Origin: Pseudomonadota bacterium
Lineage (GTDB): Bacteria > Pseudomonadota > Alphaproteobacteria > Acetobacterales > Acetobacteraceae
Length of the DNA stretch: 51,760 bases
Direction of reading: 5' to 3'
Assembly: GCA_021846225.1 (NCBI GenBank)
Contig: JAJZCG010000005.1
Coordinates: 1 to 51,760, forward strand
Part shown: piece by piece, positions 26,432 to 35,233 of the stretch
Position numbering within the stretch: the stretch's first letter is position 1
How the letters are laid out: every line of letters begins with the position of its first letter
Position numbers and translations under genes: made by a program
The notes under the pieces: model-generated
What the model saw: only the letters and a program-made list of their open reading frames with translations
Told to the model about the DNA's origin: nothing
Database searches by the model: none

Positions 26432-27526
26432 ATGTCCACACTCGAAATCAAACAATTACGCAAAAGCTACGGTTCGGCTGAAATCATCAAGGGCATCGAC
26501 CTGAAGATCGAGGACCGCGAGTTCGTCGTTTTCGTCGGCCCCTCGGGCTGCGGCAAATCCACCCTGCTGCGCATGATCGCGGGGCTGGAAGAAATCTCCG
26601 GCGGCGAATTGCTCATCGATGGCGTGCGCATGAACGAGATCACGCCCGACCGGCGCGGCCTTGCCATGGTGTTCCAGAGCTACGCGCTCTACCCGCACAT
26701 GACCGTGGCCGGCAACATGGCCTTTGCCCTGCGCCTGGCTGGCGTGCCCAAGGCTGAGCGCGAGCAGCGCGTGCGGGTTGCGGCGAAAACGCTGCAGCTG
26801 GAGGCGCTGCTGGATCGCAAACCGGCCAATCTCTCCGGCGGGCAGCGCCAGCGCGTCGCCATCGGGCGGGCCATCGTGCGCCAGCCCAAGGCGTTCCTCT
26901 TCGATGAGCCGCTCTCCAACCTCGATGCCGCCCTGCGCGTGCAGACCCGTCTGGAAATCGCCAAGCTCCACCGCGATCTTCAGGCCACGATGATCTATGT
27001 CACGCATGACCAGATCGAGGCGATGACCCTGGCGGACCGCATCGTCGTCTTCAATGCCGGGCGCATCGAGCAGGTGGGAACACCGCTGGAGCTGTATCAC
27101 AACCCGGCCAATCTCTTCGTCGCCGGCTTCATCGGCTCCCCCAAGATGAACCTCATCGGCGCCGTGGTGCGCGCGCGCACGGCTCAGGCGCTGGAGCTCG
27201 TGCTCGACGGCGGCAGCGTGGTGAGCGTGCAGCCGGGCGATGCCGCGCCGGGGGCAAAGCTCACGGTCGGGCTGCGGCCCGAGCATATCGTTGTCGATCC
27301 GCAAGGCCCCATCTCGGGCCATGTGGAAGCCGTCGAGCGGCTGGGCAATGAGAGCATCGCCTATGTCAGCATCGGCGCGTCGCTGCCGCTCACCGTCAAG
27401 CTGCCGCCGCAATCGCCGGTCGCCCTGGGTGAGAATCTGCGTCTGGCGCTCAACGGCCACGCGGTCTCGTTGTTCGGTGAGGATGGTCACGCGCTGGGCT
27501 GGACCCGGCCGCAGGCGGGAGGTTAA
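26432..27526 (+). CDS. Polyol ABC transporter, ATP-binding protein
   Basis: A 364-residue MalK/UgpC-type ATPase. Walker A is GPSGCGKST at 36-44, Q-loop Gln82, signature LSGGQRQR at 134-141, Walker B FLFDEP at 155-160, and switch His in VTHDQIEAM near 191. A C-terminal OB-fold regulatory domain spans about 240-364 (VGLRPEHIVV). An AGGAG ribosome site precedes ATG 26432. It energises the two permeases. The regulatory domain may accept inhibitory signals as in MalK, but nothing here shows that. Confidence 0.92.
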   Translation: MSTLEIKQLRKSYGSAEIIKGIDLKIEDREFVVFVGPSGCGKSTLLRMIAGLEEISGGELLIDGVRMNEITPDRRGLAMVFQSYALYPHMTVAGNMAFALRLAGVPKAEREQRVRVAAKTLQLEALLDRKPANLSGGQRQRVAIGRAIVRQPKAFLFDEPLSNLDAALRVQTRLEIAKLHRDLQATMIYVTHDQIEAMTLADRIVVFNAGRIEQVGTPLELYHNPANLFVAGFIGSPKMNLIGAVVRARTAQALELVLDGGSVVSVQPGDAAPGAKLTVGLRPEHIVVDPQGPISGHVEAVERLGNESIAYVSIGASLPLTVKLPPQSPVALGENLRLALNGHAVSLFGEDGHALGWTRPQAGG

Positions 27527-27528
27527 TC

Positions 27529-28899
27529 ATGGCGGACGTCTCAATCATCCTGCACATCGGCCTGGGCTCGTTTCACCGCGCGCATCAGGCGGTTTATCTG
27601 CAAAACCTCATGGACGCGGGCGAGACCGGCTGGCGGCTCGCGGGGGCGAATATCCGCGCCGACATGCTGGCGGTGGAAACCCAGCTCATCGCCCAGGGCG
27701 GGGTTTACCATGTCGAGACCGTAACCCCCGCGGGCGTGCGCGCCTATCAGGAAATCCATTCCATCGGCGAGATCATCCCCTGGGAGCAAAGCCTGGCGGG
27801 GCTCATCGCCTTTGGCGCGCGCCCGGATGTTAAAATCATCTCCTTCACCGTCACCGAGGCAGGCTACTACCTCACCCCGCGCCATGAGCTGGATCTGGGC
27901 TTCCCCGATCTGGTGAGCGACCTGGAGCAAGGCACGCAGCTGACGATCTACGGCGCGCTGGCGGCGATTCTGCATGCGCGCATGGCGGCCGGCGCCGGTC
28001 CGCTCACGCTGCTCTCGTGTGACAATCTGCGCAGCAACGGCGCGCGCTTTCATGATGGCTTCACCGCCTTCCTGCGCCGCCGCGGCGAGGCCGCGCTGCT
28101 GGCGTGGGTGGCGGCCAACACCACCACGCCCAGCTCGATGGTGGACCGCATCACCCCCCGCCCGGTGGCCGAGCTGGCGCCGCGCGTGCGTGCGGCCTGC
28201 GGCGGCGCGGATGCCTGCCCGGTCATGGCGGAGGATTTCATCCAATGGGTGATCGAGGATGAATTCATCGCCGGGCGCCCCGCCTGGGAGCGTGCCGGCG
28301 CCGCGCTTGTGCATTCGGTGCTGCCCTATGAGGAGGCCAAAATCCGCCTGCTCAACGCCACCCACGCGCTCATCGCCTGGGCCGGCACGCTGCGCGGCTA
28401 TCAGTTCATCCATGAAGGCACGCAGGATGGCGCCATCGCCCGCATGGCCTATGATTATGTGACCAACGACGTCCTGCCGGTGCTGCAGCCAAGCCCGGTG
28501 GACTTGGCCGCCTACCGCGACAAGGTGCTGGAGCGTTTCTCCAACGCCTACATCCAGGACACCAACCAGCGCGTCGCGGCTGATGGCTTCGCCAAAATCC
28601 CCGGCTGGGTCACCCCCACCATCAACGAGCGTCTGGCCCGCGGCGAGGGGATCGACAGCGTCGCGATGATCCCGGCCTTGTTCTATCTCTTCCTGCAAAG
28701 CTGGGCGGCGGGGCGCGTCGCGTATCAGTATCAGGATCAGGCGATGGATGAAGCGGCCACGCGCGCCATGCTGGCCGCCCCCGCGCCGCTGGCCGCCTTC
28801 TGTGCTGACAAAGTGCTGTGGGGCGCACTGGCTGGCGATGCGCGGCTGGTGCAGGCCATCACGGCGGCGCATGCCCGCGCGCTGGCCTGGCTCGGCTGA
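27529..28899 (+). CDS. Mannitol/arabitol 2-dehydrogenase (long-chain polyol dehydrogenase)
   Basis: A 456-residue NAD-dependent polyol dehydrogenase oxidising D-mannitol to fructose, D-arabitol to D-xylulose, or both. The N-terminal nucleotide-binding motif is HIGLGSFHRAHQ. The catalytic triad is in KIRLLNATHALIAWAG: Lys271, Asn276 and His279 match the K-x4-N-x2-H pattern of the family. The start is 2 bp after the ATPase stop with GGAGG inside that gene, so it is translationally linked to the importer. A xylulokinase-like gene and a fructokinase-like gene follow, covering both ketose products. Confidence 0.9.
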   Translation: MADVSIILHIGLGSFHRAHQAVYLQNLMDAGETGWRLAGANIRADMLAVETQLIAQGGVYHVETVTPAGVRAYQEIHSIGEIIPWEQSLAGLIAFGARPDVKIISFTVTEAGYYLTPRHELDLGFPDLVSDLEQGTQLTIYGALAAILHARMAAGAGPLTLLSCDNLRSNGARFHDGFTAFLRRRGEAALLAWVAANTTTPSSMVDRITPRPVAELAPRVRAACGGADACPVMAEDFIQWVIEDEFIAGRPAWERAGAALVHSVLPYEEAKIRLLNATHALIAWAGTLRGYQFIHEGTQDGAIARMAYDYVTNDVLPVLQPSPVDLAAYRDKVLERFSNAYIQDTNQRVAADGFAKIPGWVTPTINERLARGEGIDSVAMIPALFYLFLQSWAAGRVAYQYQDQAMDEAATRAMLAAPAPLAAFCADKVLWGALAGDARLVQAITAAHARALAWLG

Positions 28900-28905
28900 A
28901 GCGCC

Positions 28906-30354
28906 ATGTATCTGGGCCTAGACCTCGGCACCTCCGCGCTCAAGGCGGTGCTGCTCGCGCCGGATCATTCGGTGGTGGGCCAGGCCAGTGCCAGCCTTGC
29001 CATCGCGCAGCCGCGGCCGCTCTGGTCGGAGCAAAACCCGGCTGACTGGGAGGCGGCGCTGTTCGCCGTCTGCGACACCCTGGCCGCCGCCCACCCAGGC
29101 GAGATGGCGCAGGTGCGGGCCATCGGCCTCGCCGGGCAGATGCACGGCGCGGTGGTGCTCGATTCCGCCCACCGCCCCCTGCGCCCCGCGATTTTATGGA
29201 ACGACGGGCGCAGCCACGCCGAATGCGCGGCGCTGGATGCGGCGGTGCCCGATGCCCCCGCGATCACCGGCAACCGCGCCATGCCGGGCTTCACCGCGCC
29301 AAAACTGCTCTGGCTCGCCCGCCATGAGCCGGAGGTTTTCGCGCAGATCCATCTGGTGCTGCTGCCGAAGGATTTTCTGCGCCTGCGGCTGAGCGGCGCG
29401 GCCGTGACTGACATGTCCGACGCCTCGGGCATGTTCCTGCTGGATGTCGCGGCGCGCGCCTGGTCGGCGCCGCTGGTGGCCGCCTGCGGCCTCACCCCCG
29501 CCCAGCTGCCCCGGCTGGTTGAGGGCAGCGCCCCCGCCGCCACGCTGCTGCCCGATCTGGCGCGGCGCTGGGGCATGAGGGAGGGCGTGATCCTCGCCGG
29601 TGGTGCTGGCGACAATGCCGCCTGCGCAGTCGGCATGGGCGTGGTCCGCCCGGGGGATGGTTTCGTCTCGCTGGGCACATCGGGCGTCATTTTCCGGGTG
29701 ACGGATGGGTTCCAGCCCAACGCCGCCGCTTGCATCCATGCCTTCTGCCATGCCTTGCCCGGCACCTGGCACCAGATGGCGGTGATCCTCTCCGCCGCCA
29801 GCGCCTTGCGTTGGGTCACACGCCTCACCGGCAGCGCCGATGAGGCGGCTCTGCTGGCGCAGGTGGCTCTGCTGCCACCCGAGGCGCGCGCCACCGCGCC
29901 GCTGTTTCTGCCCTATCTCTCCGGCGAGCGCACCCCGCATAACGACGCAGAGGCCACCGGCGCCTTCCTTGGCCTCACCCATGCGCACGGCGCCCCGGCC
30001 TTGGGCTATGCGGTGCTGGAGGGGGTCGCCTTCGCGTTGCGCGATGGCCTGCAGGCGCTGGGCGGCGCGGCTGCGGATGCGCGCTTCATCCTGGTCGGCG
30101 GCGGCACGCGCAGCGCGCTGTGGTGCCAGATGCTGGCTGATATTCTGGGGATCACATTGGTCTTTGCCGAAGGCGGCGAGACCGCCGGGGCGCTGGGTGC
30201 TGCCCGCCTGGCGTGGCTGGCCGATGGCGGCGCGCCCGCTGATATCTGCCGCCAGCCGCCCGCGCAGCAGGTGTTCTCGCCGGCCGGCACAGGCTGGGCG
30301 CCGCGCTACGCGCGTTTCCGCGCGGCCTATCCAAACCTCGGCCGGCTGGTTTAA
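28906..30354 (+). CDS. xylB: Xylulokinase-like FGGY kinase
   Basis: A 482-residue FGGY-family carbohydrate kinase closest to xylulokinase. The start is MYLGLDLGTSALKAVLL (phosphate-1 loop), then GLAGQMHGAVVLD (typical of XylB), LWNDGRSHAEC, LVLLPKDFLRLRLSG, GGAGDNAACAVGMG, and in the ATPase half FVSLGTSGV and GGGTRSALWCQMLADILG. It phosphorylates D-xylulose produced from arabitol by the preceding dehydrogenase and so feeds the pentose phosphate route. It starts 7 bp after that gene. D-ribulose as an alternative substrate is possible because a ribitol-type dehydrogenase is in the same run. Confidence 0.88.
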   Translation: MYLGLDLGTSALKAVLLAPDHSVVGQASASLAIAQPRPLWSEQNPADWEAALFAVCDTLAAAHPGEMAQVRAIGLAGQMHGAVVLDSAHRPLRPAILWNDGRSHAECAALDAAVPDAPAITGNRAMPGFTAPKLLWLARHEPEVFAQIHLVLLPKDFLRLRLSGAAVTDMSDASGMFLLDVAARAWSAPLVAACGLTPAQLPRLVEGSAPAATLLPDLARRWGMREGVILAGGAGDNAACAVGMGVVRPGDGFVSLGTSGVIFRVTDGFQPNAAACIHAFCHALPGTWHQMAVILSAASALRWVTRLTGSADEAALLAQVALLPPEARATAPLFLPYLSGERTPHNDAEATGAFLGLTHAHGAPALGYAVLEGVAFALRDGLQALGGAAADARFILVGGGTRSALWCQMLADILGITLVFAEGGETAGALGAARLAWLADGGAPADICRQPPAQQVFSPAGTGWAPRYARFRAAYPNLGRLV

Positions 30355-30474
30355 TTGCCTCGTATTCCGCATTCTCCCTACCGCTGCAAAAGCAAAGGCT
30401 TCATGTCGCTCCACCCCGCCCCCGTTTGCGTTCGACTCTCCCATCCGGCGCCCGGGCGCGCAGGGTAGGTGGCC

Positions 30475-31713
30475 ATGTCGCGCAAGGGCAGCAACTCACT
30501 GCAAATCCGCCAATACAACGAGCGTGTTGTGCTCGAGGCCATCCGCAAGCTCGGCCAGGCCTCGAAGGCGGAAATCGCCCGCAGCGCCAATCTCACGCCC
30601 CAGGCCGTGGCCGGCATTGTCGATGCGCTGCATCAGGCGGGATATGTGGTGCAGGCGGGCAAGCGCCATGGCCAGATCGGCCAGCCCTCCGTGCTTTACA
30701 TGCCCAATGCCGAGCGCGCCTTCTCCATCGGCCTGCATGTCGGGCGGCGCTCGCTGAACTGCCTGATCATCGATCTCTCCGGCAGGGTTCTGCACCGCAT
30801 CACGCATGAATACGTCTACCCGACCCCCGGCGACGTCGCGGCCCTGGCCCTGGCCGACATTGCCCACCTGCAGGCGCATCTTCCCGCCGCCCTGCGCGAG
30901 CGCATTGTCGGCGTCGGCGTCTCCATGCCCTATTTCCTCGGTTCCTGGCAAAGAGACCTCGGCTTTCCCGATGCGATCGCCGCCGCCTGGCGGGAGTTCA
31001 ACCTGCCGGATTATCTCATCAAGCATACCGATTATGAGATTTTTTTCGAAAACGACGGCTCCGCGGCGGCAACCGCGCAGCTGGTGCAGGGGCGCGGCGC
31101 GGCGGAGAGCAATTTCATCTATCTCTACCTGAGCACGGTCATCGGCGGCGGGCTTGTGCTGGGCGGCAATATCGAGACCGGCCCGCACGGCAATGCCGCC
31201 GCGTTCAACACATTTCCCGTCGCCCGCTCGCGTCTCTCCAGCGTTGAGCCGCCCAATGGCGTGTTTGAATTGTTGCAGCGCCGCGCTTCGGTTTTTGTAT
31301 TGCTCAAGCATCTGCGCGCGCATGGGGTCAAAATCGAACGCGCCAGCGAGCTGGCCTCGCTGGAGGCGGCGGCACAGCCCTACCTGCGCGAATGGCAGGA
31401 GGATTGCGCCGAAGCGCTGGCGCAGGCCATCATCGGCGCCACCTCCGTGGTCGATGTCGAGGCGATCATCATTGACGGCATCCTCCCCCCCGGCCCGCTC
31501 GCGGCCACGGTCTCCCTCGTGCAATCTTTCGTGGCGGCCCTTGCGCCGGAAGGGTTTGTCGCCCCCACCATCCGCCAGGGCGAGCTTGGCCCCTCGGCCG
31601 CGGCGGTGGGCGCGGCGGTGCTGCCGTTCTACGCCAATTTCGCCCCGAACAATGAGGTTCTGGCCAACAAGTTCCGTGTCGCCGCGCGCCCGCTGCTGCG
31701 CGGCAATGCCTGA
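30475..31713 (+). CDS. ROK-family transcriptional regulator
   Basis: About 412 residues. An N-terminal MarR-like winged helix (residues 8-65, with ASKAEIARSANLTPQAVAGI as helix-turn-helix) precedes a ROK sugar-binding domain (from about 85; ENDGSAAATAQLVQG and GGGLVLGGNIETGPHG). The classical ROK zinc-site cysteine motif is not visible, so it may not bind zinc as XylR/NagC do. ATG 30475 is preferred, with GTG 30469 two codons earlier as alternative. Lying inside the polyol locus, it most likely represses the transporter and dehydrogenase until a polyol, ketose or sugar phosphate binds (inference). Confidence 0.87.
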   Translation: MSRKGSNSLQIRQYNERVVLEAIRKLGQASKAEIARSANLTPQAVAGIVDALHQAGYVVQAGKRHGQIGQPSVLYMPNAERAFSIGLHVGRRSLNCLIIDLSGRVLHRITHEYVYPTPGDVAALALADIAHLQAHLPAALRERIVGVGVSMPYFLGSWQRDLGFPDAIAAAWREFNLPDYLIKHTDYEIFFENDGSAAATAQLVQGRGAAESNFIYLYLSTVIGGGLVLGGNIETGPHGNAAAFNTFPVARSRLSSVEPPNGVFELLQRRASVFVLLKHLRAHGVKIERASELASLEAAAQPYLREWQEDCAEALAQAIIGATSVVDVEAIIIDGILPPGPLAATVSLVQSFVAALAPEGFVAPTIRQGELGPSAAAVGAAVLPFYANFAPNNEVLANKFRVAARPLLRGNA

Positions 31714-31751
31714 AGGCCGCGGGCCGCGGAAAAATGTCTCGGAGAAGTCCA

Positions 31752-32714
31752 ATGTTTCTAGTCTGTGGTGAAGCCCTGTTTGACATGTTCGCCCATGGCG
31801 GCGGCGATGGCGGCGATGGCGCGCTGAGCTTCGCGGCCCATCGCGGCGGCTCGCCCTACAACGTCGCGGTGGGGCTGGCCCGCCTGGGCAGCCCGTCCGG
31901 TTTTTTCACCGGCATCTCAACGGATTTCTTCGGCGACATGCTGCACGCCGCGCTGGCGCAGGAGGGCGTCTGCGCGGATTACATCGTGCGCAAGCCGAAC
32001 CCCACAACGCTCAGTTTCGTCTTGCTGGATGCCGCAGGCACCCCGCGCTACACTTTTTTTGGCACCGGCGCGGCTGACCGCGCCCTCCTCCCGGCGGATC
32101 TTCCAACCCTCCCCGCCACGGTCACGGCGGTGCATTTTGGCTCCTTTGCCCTGGCCGTCGCGCCGGTGGCTGATACATTGCTGCAATTTGGCCGCGCGAT
32201 GGCCGGTCAACGGCTGATCTCCTATGACCCGAACATCCGCCTCACCGTGGTCCCCGAAATCGAGCTCTGGCGCGCGCGTGCCGCCGAGTGGCTGGCCATC
32301 GCCGACATCGTGAAGGTCTCGCAGGAAGATCTGCAATCGCTCTATCCCGGCGCCGATGAAACCGCGATCGCGCGCGCCTGGGCCACGCAAGGCCCTGGCC
32401 TCGTCGTGGTGACCCGCGGCGGGGCCGGGGCGGTGGCGTATCATGGCGGCACGGAGGTCGAGGTCGCCGCCCCCGCCGTCAAGGTGGTTGATACCGTGGG
32501 CGCTGGCGATTCCTTCCAGGCGGCGCTGCTGCACGGGCTGCGCCAGCACGGCGTGGTCTCGCGCGCCACGCTGGAGGCTTTGTCTCCGGCCGCATTGCGC
32601 GAAACCCTGCACCTCGCGGCCGCCGCCGGCGCGCTCACCTGCACCCGCGCCGGGGCTGACCTGCCCCGCGCCGCGCAAGTGCGCGCCCTGATGGACAAAA
32701 CCGGCCAGGATTGA
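31752..32714 (+). CDS. PfkB-family sugar kinase, probable fructokinase
   Basis: A 320-residue ribokinase/PfkB kinase. MFLVCGEALFDMF opens it, HRGGSPYNVAVGLARLG holds the substrate glycine pair, and the C-terminal VVDTVGAGDSFQAALLHG carries the catalytic Asp in GAGD and the anion hole. I chose ATG 31752 with CGGAGAAG upstream. In a mannitol-type locus it should phosphorylate the fructose made by the polyol dehydrogenase, although the family also includes 2-keto-3-deoxygluconate and ribokinases. Confidence 0.87.
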   Translation: MFLVCGEALFDMFAHGGGDGGDGALSFAAHRGGSPYNVAVGLARLGSPSGFFTGISTDFFGDMLHAALAQEGVCADYIVRKPNPTTLSFVLLDAAGTPRYTFFGTGAADRALLPADLPTLPATVTAVHFGSFALAVAPVADTLLQFGRAMAGQRLISYDPNIRLTVVPEIELWRARAAEWLAIADIVKVSQEDLQSLYPGADETAIARAWATQGPGLVVVTRGGAGAVAYHGGTEVEVAAPAVKVVDTVGAGDSFQAALLHGLRQHGVVSRATLEALSPAALRETLHLAAAAGALTCTRAGADLPRAAQVRALMDKTGQD

Positions 32715-32769
32715 GCCGCCGGCGCCCGCTGAGGCGGCAGAACGCAAACCCCAGACAAGGAGAAAAACC

Positions 32770-33498
32770 ATGGCAAAAGAGTTGGAAGGAAAGGTCGCGG
32801 TTGTCACCGGTGCGGCGTCCGGCATCGGGCTGGCCAGCACCGAGGCCATGCTGGCGGCAGGCGCGCGGGTGGTGATGGTGGACCGCGACGAGGCGGCGCT
32901 GCAACGGCTTTGCGCCCAGTACGGCGGCGCCGTGATGGCGGCGCGCATCAATCTGCTCGACCCCGCGGACTGCGCCACGCTGTTGCCGAAAGTGCTGGAG
33001 CTGGCAGGCCAGATTGACATTCTGCACGCCAACGCGGGCTCGTATCTCGGCGGCGATCTGGTCGATAACGACACCAGCGCGATCGACCGGATGCTGAATT
33101 TGAACGTCAACGTCGTGATGAAGAACGTGCATGACGTGCTGCCGCATATGATCGAGCGGCGGACGGGCGACATCATCATCACGAGTTCGCTGGCCGCGCA
33201 TTTCCCCACCCCCTGGGAGCCGGTTTACGCGTCGTCGAAATGGGCGATCAATTGCTTCGTCCAGACGGTTCGCCGCCAGGTGTTCAAGCACGGCATACGG
33301 GTCGGCTCCATTTCACCAGGCCCCGTCGTAACCGCGTTGATCGCGCAATGGCCGGCGGAAAAACTGCAGGAGGCCCGCGAGACGGGCAGCCTGCTGGAAG
33401 CGCGCGAAGTCGCCGAGGTGGTGACCTTCATGCTGACGCGCCCGCGCGGCATGACCATTCGCGATGTGGTGATGATGCCGACCAATTTCGATCTTTAG
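32770..33498 (+). CDS. Ribitol 2-dehydrogenase-like SDR
   Basis: A 242-residue SDR that recalls the Klebsiella ribitol 2-dehydrogenase over its whole length. It has TGAASGIG at 13-20, DILHANAGSYLGGDLV, Ser140, Tyr153 and Lys157 in EPVYASSKWAI, then VGSISPGPVVTALIAQWP and a C-terminal RDVVMMPTNFDL. It would oxidise ribitol (or a similar polyol) to D-ribulose with NAD. AAGGAG sits before ATG 32770. It is in line with the polyol operon 55 bp after the kinase, extending the range of sugar alcohols used. Confidence 0.85.
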   Translation: MAKELEGKVAVVTGAASGIGLASTEAMLAAGARVVMVDRDEAALQRLCAQYGGAVMAARINLLDPADCATLLPKVLELAGQIDILHANAGSYLGGDLVDNDTSAIDRMLNLNVNVVMKNVHDVLPHMIERRTGDIIITSSLAAHFPTPWEPVYASSKWAINCFVQTVRRQVFKHGIRVGSISPGPVVTALIAQWPAEKLQEARETGSLLEAREVAEVVTFMLTRPRGMTIRDVVMMPTNFDL

Positions 33499-33645
33499 GA
33501 CCACGCCGTAACCCATCACCAATACCAGCTTGCGTATCCCGCTCATCGCTGTATGCGAGGCGGGAACGGACGGCGCCGCGCTGCGCCCGCCGGATTTTAA
33601 GGGGAGCGGGACAACGATCCCCCACGAAAAAGGGAGAGAGACGAC

Positions 33646-33957
33646 ATGCCGAAACTTACCATCGTGAATCGCGCGGGTGCCGAGTCCGAGATCATCGCCA
33701 AAACCGGCATCTCCCTGATGGAAGCGCTCCGCGAAGCGGGCTTTGATGATATTCTGGCCCTATGCGGTGGTTGCTGCTCCTGCGCCACCTGCCATGTCTA
33801 TGTCGAATCCGCCCTCACGCTTCCGGCCATGAGCGCCGATGAGGATGACCTGCTGGACAGCTCCTCCTGCCGCACACCAAGCTCGCGCCTGTCCTGCCAG
33901 CTTCAGCTCTCCGGCGATCTGGACGGCCTGCGCATCATCATCGCCCCGGAGGACTGA
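33646..33957 (+). CDS. [2Fe-2S] adrenodoxin-type ferredoxin
   Basis: A 103-residue plant/adrenodoxin-fold ferredoxin. Cluster ligands are Cys40, Cys46, Cys49 (C-x5-C-x2-C) and Cys84, with two extra Cys at 43 and 44. [10 protein letters not shown] and [10 protein letters not shown] are typical of ferredoxins serving P450s and hydroxylases. GGGAGAGAG precedes the ATG. It is last in the rightward run, yet no oxygenase or ferredoxin reductase is in the window, so its partner is elsewhere. The polyol operon association may be accidental. Confidence 0.88.
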   Translation: MPKLTIVNRAGAESEIIAKTGISLMEALREAGFDDILALCGGCCSCATCHVYVESALTLPAMSADEDDLLDSSSCRTPSSRLSCQLQLSGDLDGLRIIIAPED

Positions 33958-34030
33958 TCAAACTCTATCCCGCGCCGCGGGTCAGTCTGGGGGCATCGCG
34001 ATTATAAAAACCGCGGTTACCCCGCGCGTG

Positions 34031-34624
34031 TCATGAAATCAGCTCGCGCGGGCCGGTCTCGCTGCGGTTGCCGGCATCCAACTCCGCGAGCTGGCTGCCA
34101 AATTCCTCCGCCCGCCCGCCCGTGTTGCCCTCGGCGGCGATTTCTTTCAAATTCTTCTTCACCGCATACAGCACGTTCTCGGTAATCCGCTGATGCTCCG
34201 GCGTAATGTCGCGCAGGATGCGCTCGTTCACCTTGGTGGCAATCGCGATCATCTTCTGGATCACCTCAAACCCCTGCCCGGTGATGAACACCCGCTTCAC
34301 CCGCCGGTCGCTGGCGTCGGCGCGGCGCTCCACATGGCCGGTCGCCTCCAGCCGGTCCACCAGCCCGCCCACGGTCACCTTGCCGACCTCCAGCAGCCTG
34401 GCCAGATCCACCTGCATCATGCCGTCATTGCCGCCGCGCGCCAGGGCTGAGAGCACAGTCCACTGCGAGCGGGTGATGCCCAGCGGCCGCATGGTCTGGT
34501 CCATCACCGTGCGGCGGATTCGCGAAACGTCATGAACCAGATAGCCGAATTTGAACGGTCTGGGAGACGGACGTTTCTCATCTGGCGCGGATTTGATAAC
34601 AGCGGACGACATGCTCGTTCTCAT
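34031..34624 (-). CDS. MarR-family transcriptional regulator
   Basis: A 197-residue MarR regulator. The dimerisation helices flank a winged helix at about 60-120 (ITRSQWTVLSALARGG, then MQVDLARLLEVGKVTVGGLVDRLEATGHVER and the wing DASDRRVKRVFIT). There is an extended C-terminal tail. Start is either ATG 34624 or ATG 34612; neither has a strong ribosome site. It lies between a ferredoxin gene and a Rieske gene, which suggests control of a small aromatic- or lipid-oxidation redox set, but no such enzyme adjoins it. Confidence 0.85.
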   Translation of the reverse strand: MRTSMSSAVIKSAPDEKRPSPRPFKFGYLVHDVSRIRRTVMDQTMRPLGITRSQWTVLSALARGGNDGMMQVDLARLLEVGKVTVGGLVDRLEATGHVERRADASDRRVKRVFITGQGFEVIQKMIAIATKVNERILRDITPEHQRITENVLYAVKKNLKEIAAEGNTGGRAEEFGSQLAELDAGNRSETGPRELIS

Positions 34625-34742
34625 GCTCCCAAAACTGATGGAATCTTGTTGCCGGGCATCATGCGTTAATTGGCGGCTTCACGCAACAAGAATCCAGCCG
34701 CGGGCGTATAATTGCATAGTGGACTAATTTGGTAGTTATTGA

Positions 34743-34757
34743 TTTTATTTAATAAAA
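34743..34757. promoter_or_regulatory. AT-rich palindrome upstream of the MarR gene
   Basis: TTTTATT-T-AATAAAA is a perfect 15-bp dyad within an AT-rich stretch (34690-34775) that contrasts with its surroundings. It lies 119 bp upstream of the MarR start and could be a MarR-type operator or part of the end structure of the leftward Rieske transcript. Confidence 0.4.
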
Positions 34758-34851
34758 CAAACTGATATATCTTAATGGCGCAACATATGCTGGCATACCA
34801 TGCACTATTCTGCGAAGTTTCAAAGGCGTCCGGCCGCGCCGCCGTGCGGGG

Positions 34852-35154
34852 TCAGATGTCGATTTCCAGAACATCGCCCCGCGCCGCGCAGGGGAACAGG
34901 CGCAGCGCTTTTGTGGTCAGCTGCGAGAGCGAGCGTCCGTCCTCCAGGCTGAACCGCGCGCCGTGGTGCGGGCACATCACGCTGTTGTGGCGCACCCGCG
35001 CGCCCTCCATCGAAAAATTCTGGTGCGGGCAGAGTGCATCCATCGCGTGCAGCCCGGACGCCGTGCGGCACAGCAGCACCCGCTGCCCGGCAACCTCGGC
35101 AATCGCACTCCGCCCTTCCTCCAGCGGTGGCAGCGCTACGGTCACTTTCGTCAT
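34852..35154 (-). CDS. Rieske [2Fe-2S] ferredoxin
   Basis: A 100-residue single-domain Rieske protein. The ligands are Cys42-x-His44 (LCPHQNF) and Cys61-x2-His64 (CPHHGARF), in standard spacing. It resembles the ferredoxins of ring-hydroxylating dioxygenases and the small subunit of nitrite reductases. I chose ATG 35154 since GGGAG lies 6 bp upstream. It is divergent from the secreted beta-propeller gene. With no terminal oxygenase nearby, its partner is unknown. Confidence 0.88.
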   Translation of the reverse strand: MTKVTVALPPLEEGRSAIAEVAGQRVLLCRTASGLHAMDALCPHQNFSMEGARVRHNSVMCPHHGARFSLEDGRSLSQLTTKALRLFPCAARGDVLEIDI

Positions 35155-35233
35155 CTCAACTCCCAATCTCCCAGGAACGCTGACTTCAAATCGTCATTTG
35201 CGGCGTCTGGGACTGCCGCCTAAGGGCTTCCCC

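Noticed and set aside
34775-35233. N-terminal extension of the secreted beta-propeller gene
   Set aside because: It is antisense to the Rieske gene; a signal peptide begins at 35234.
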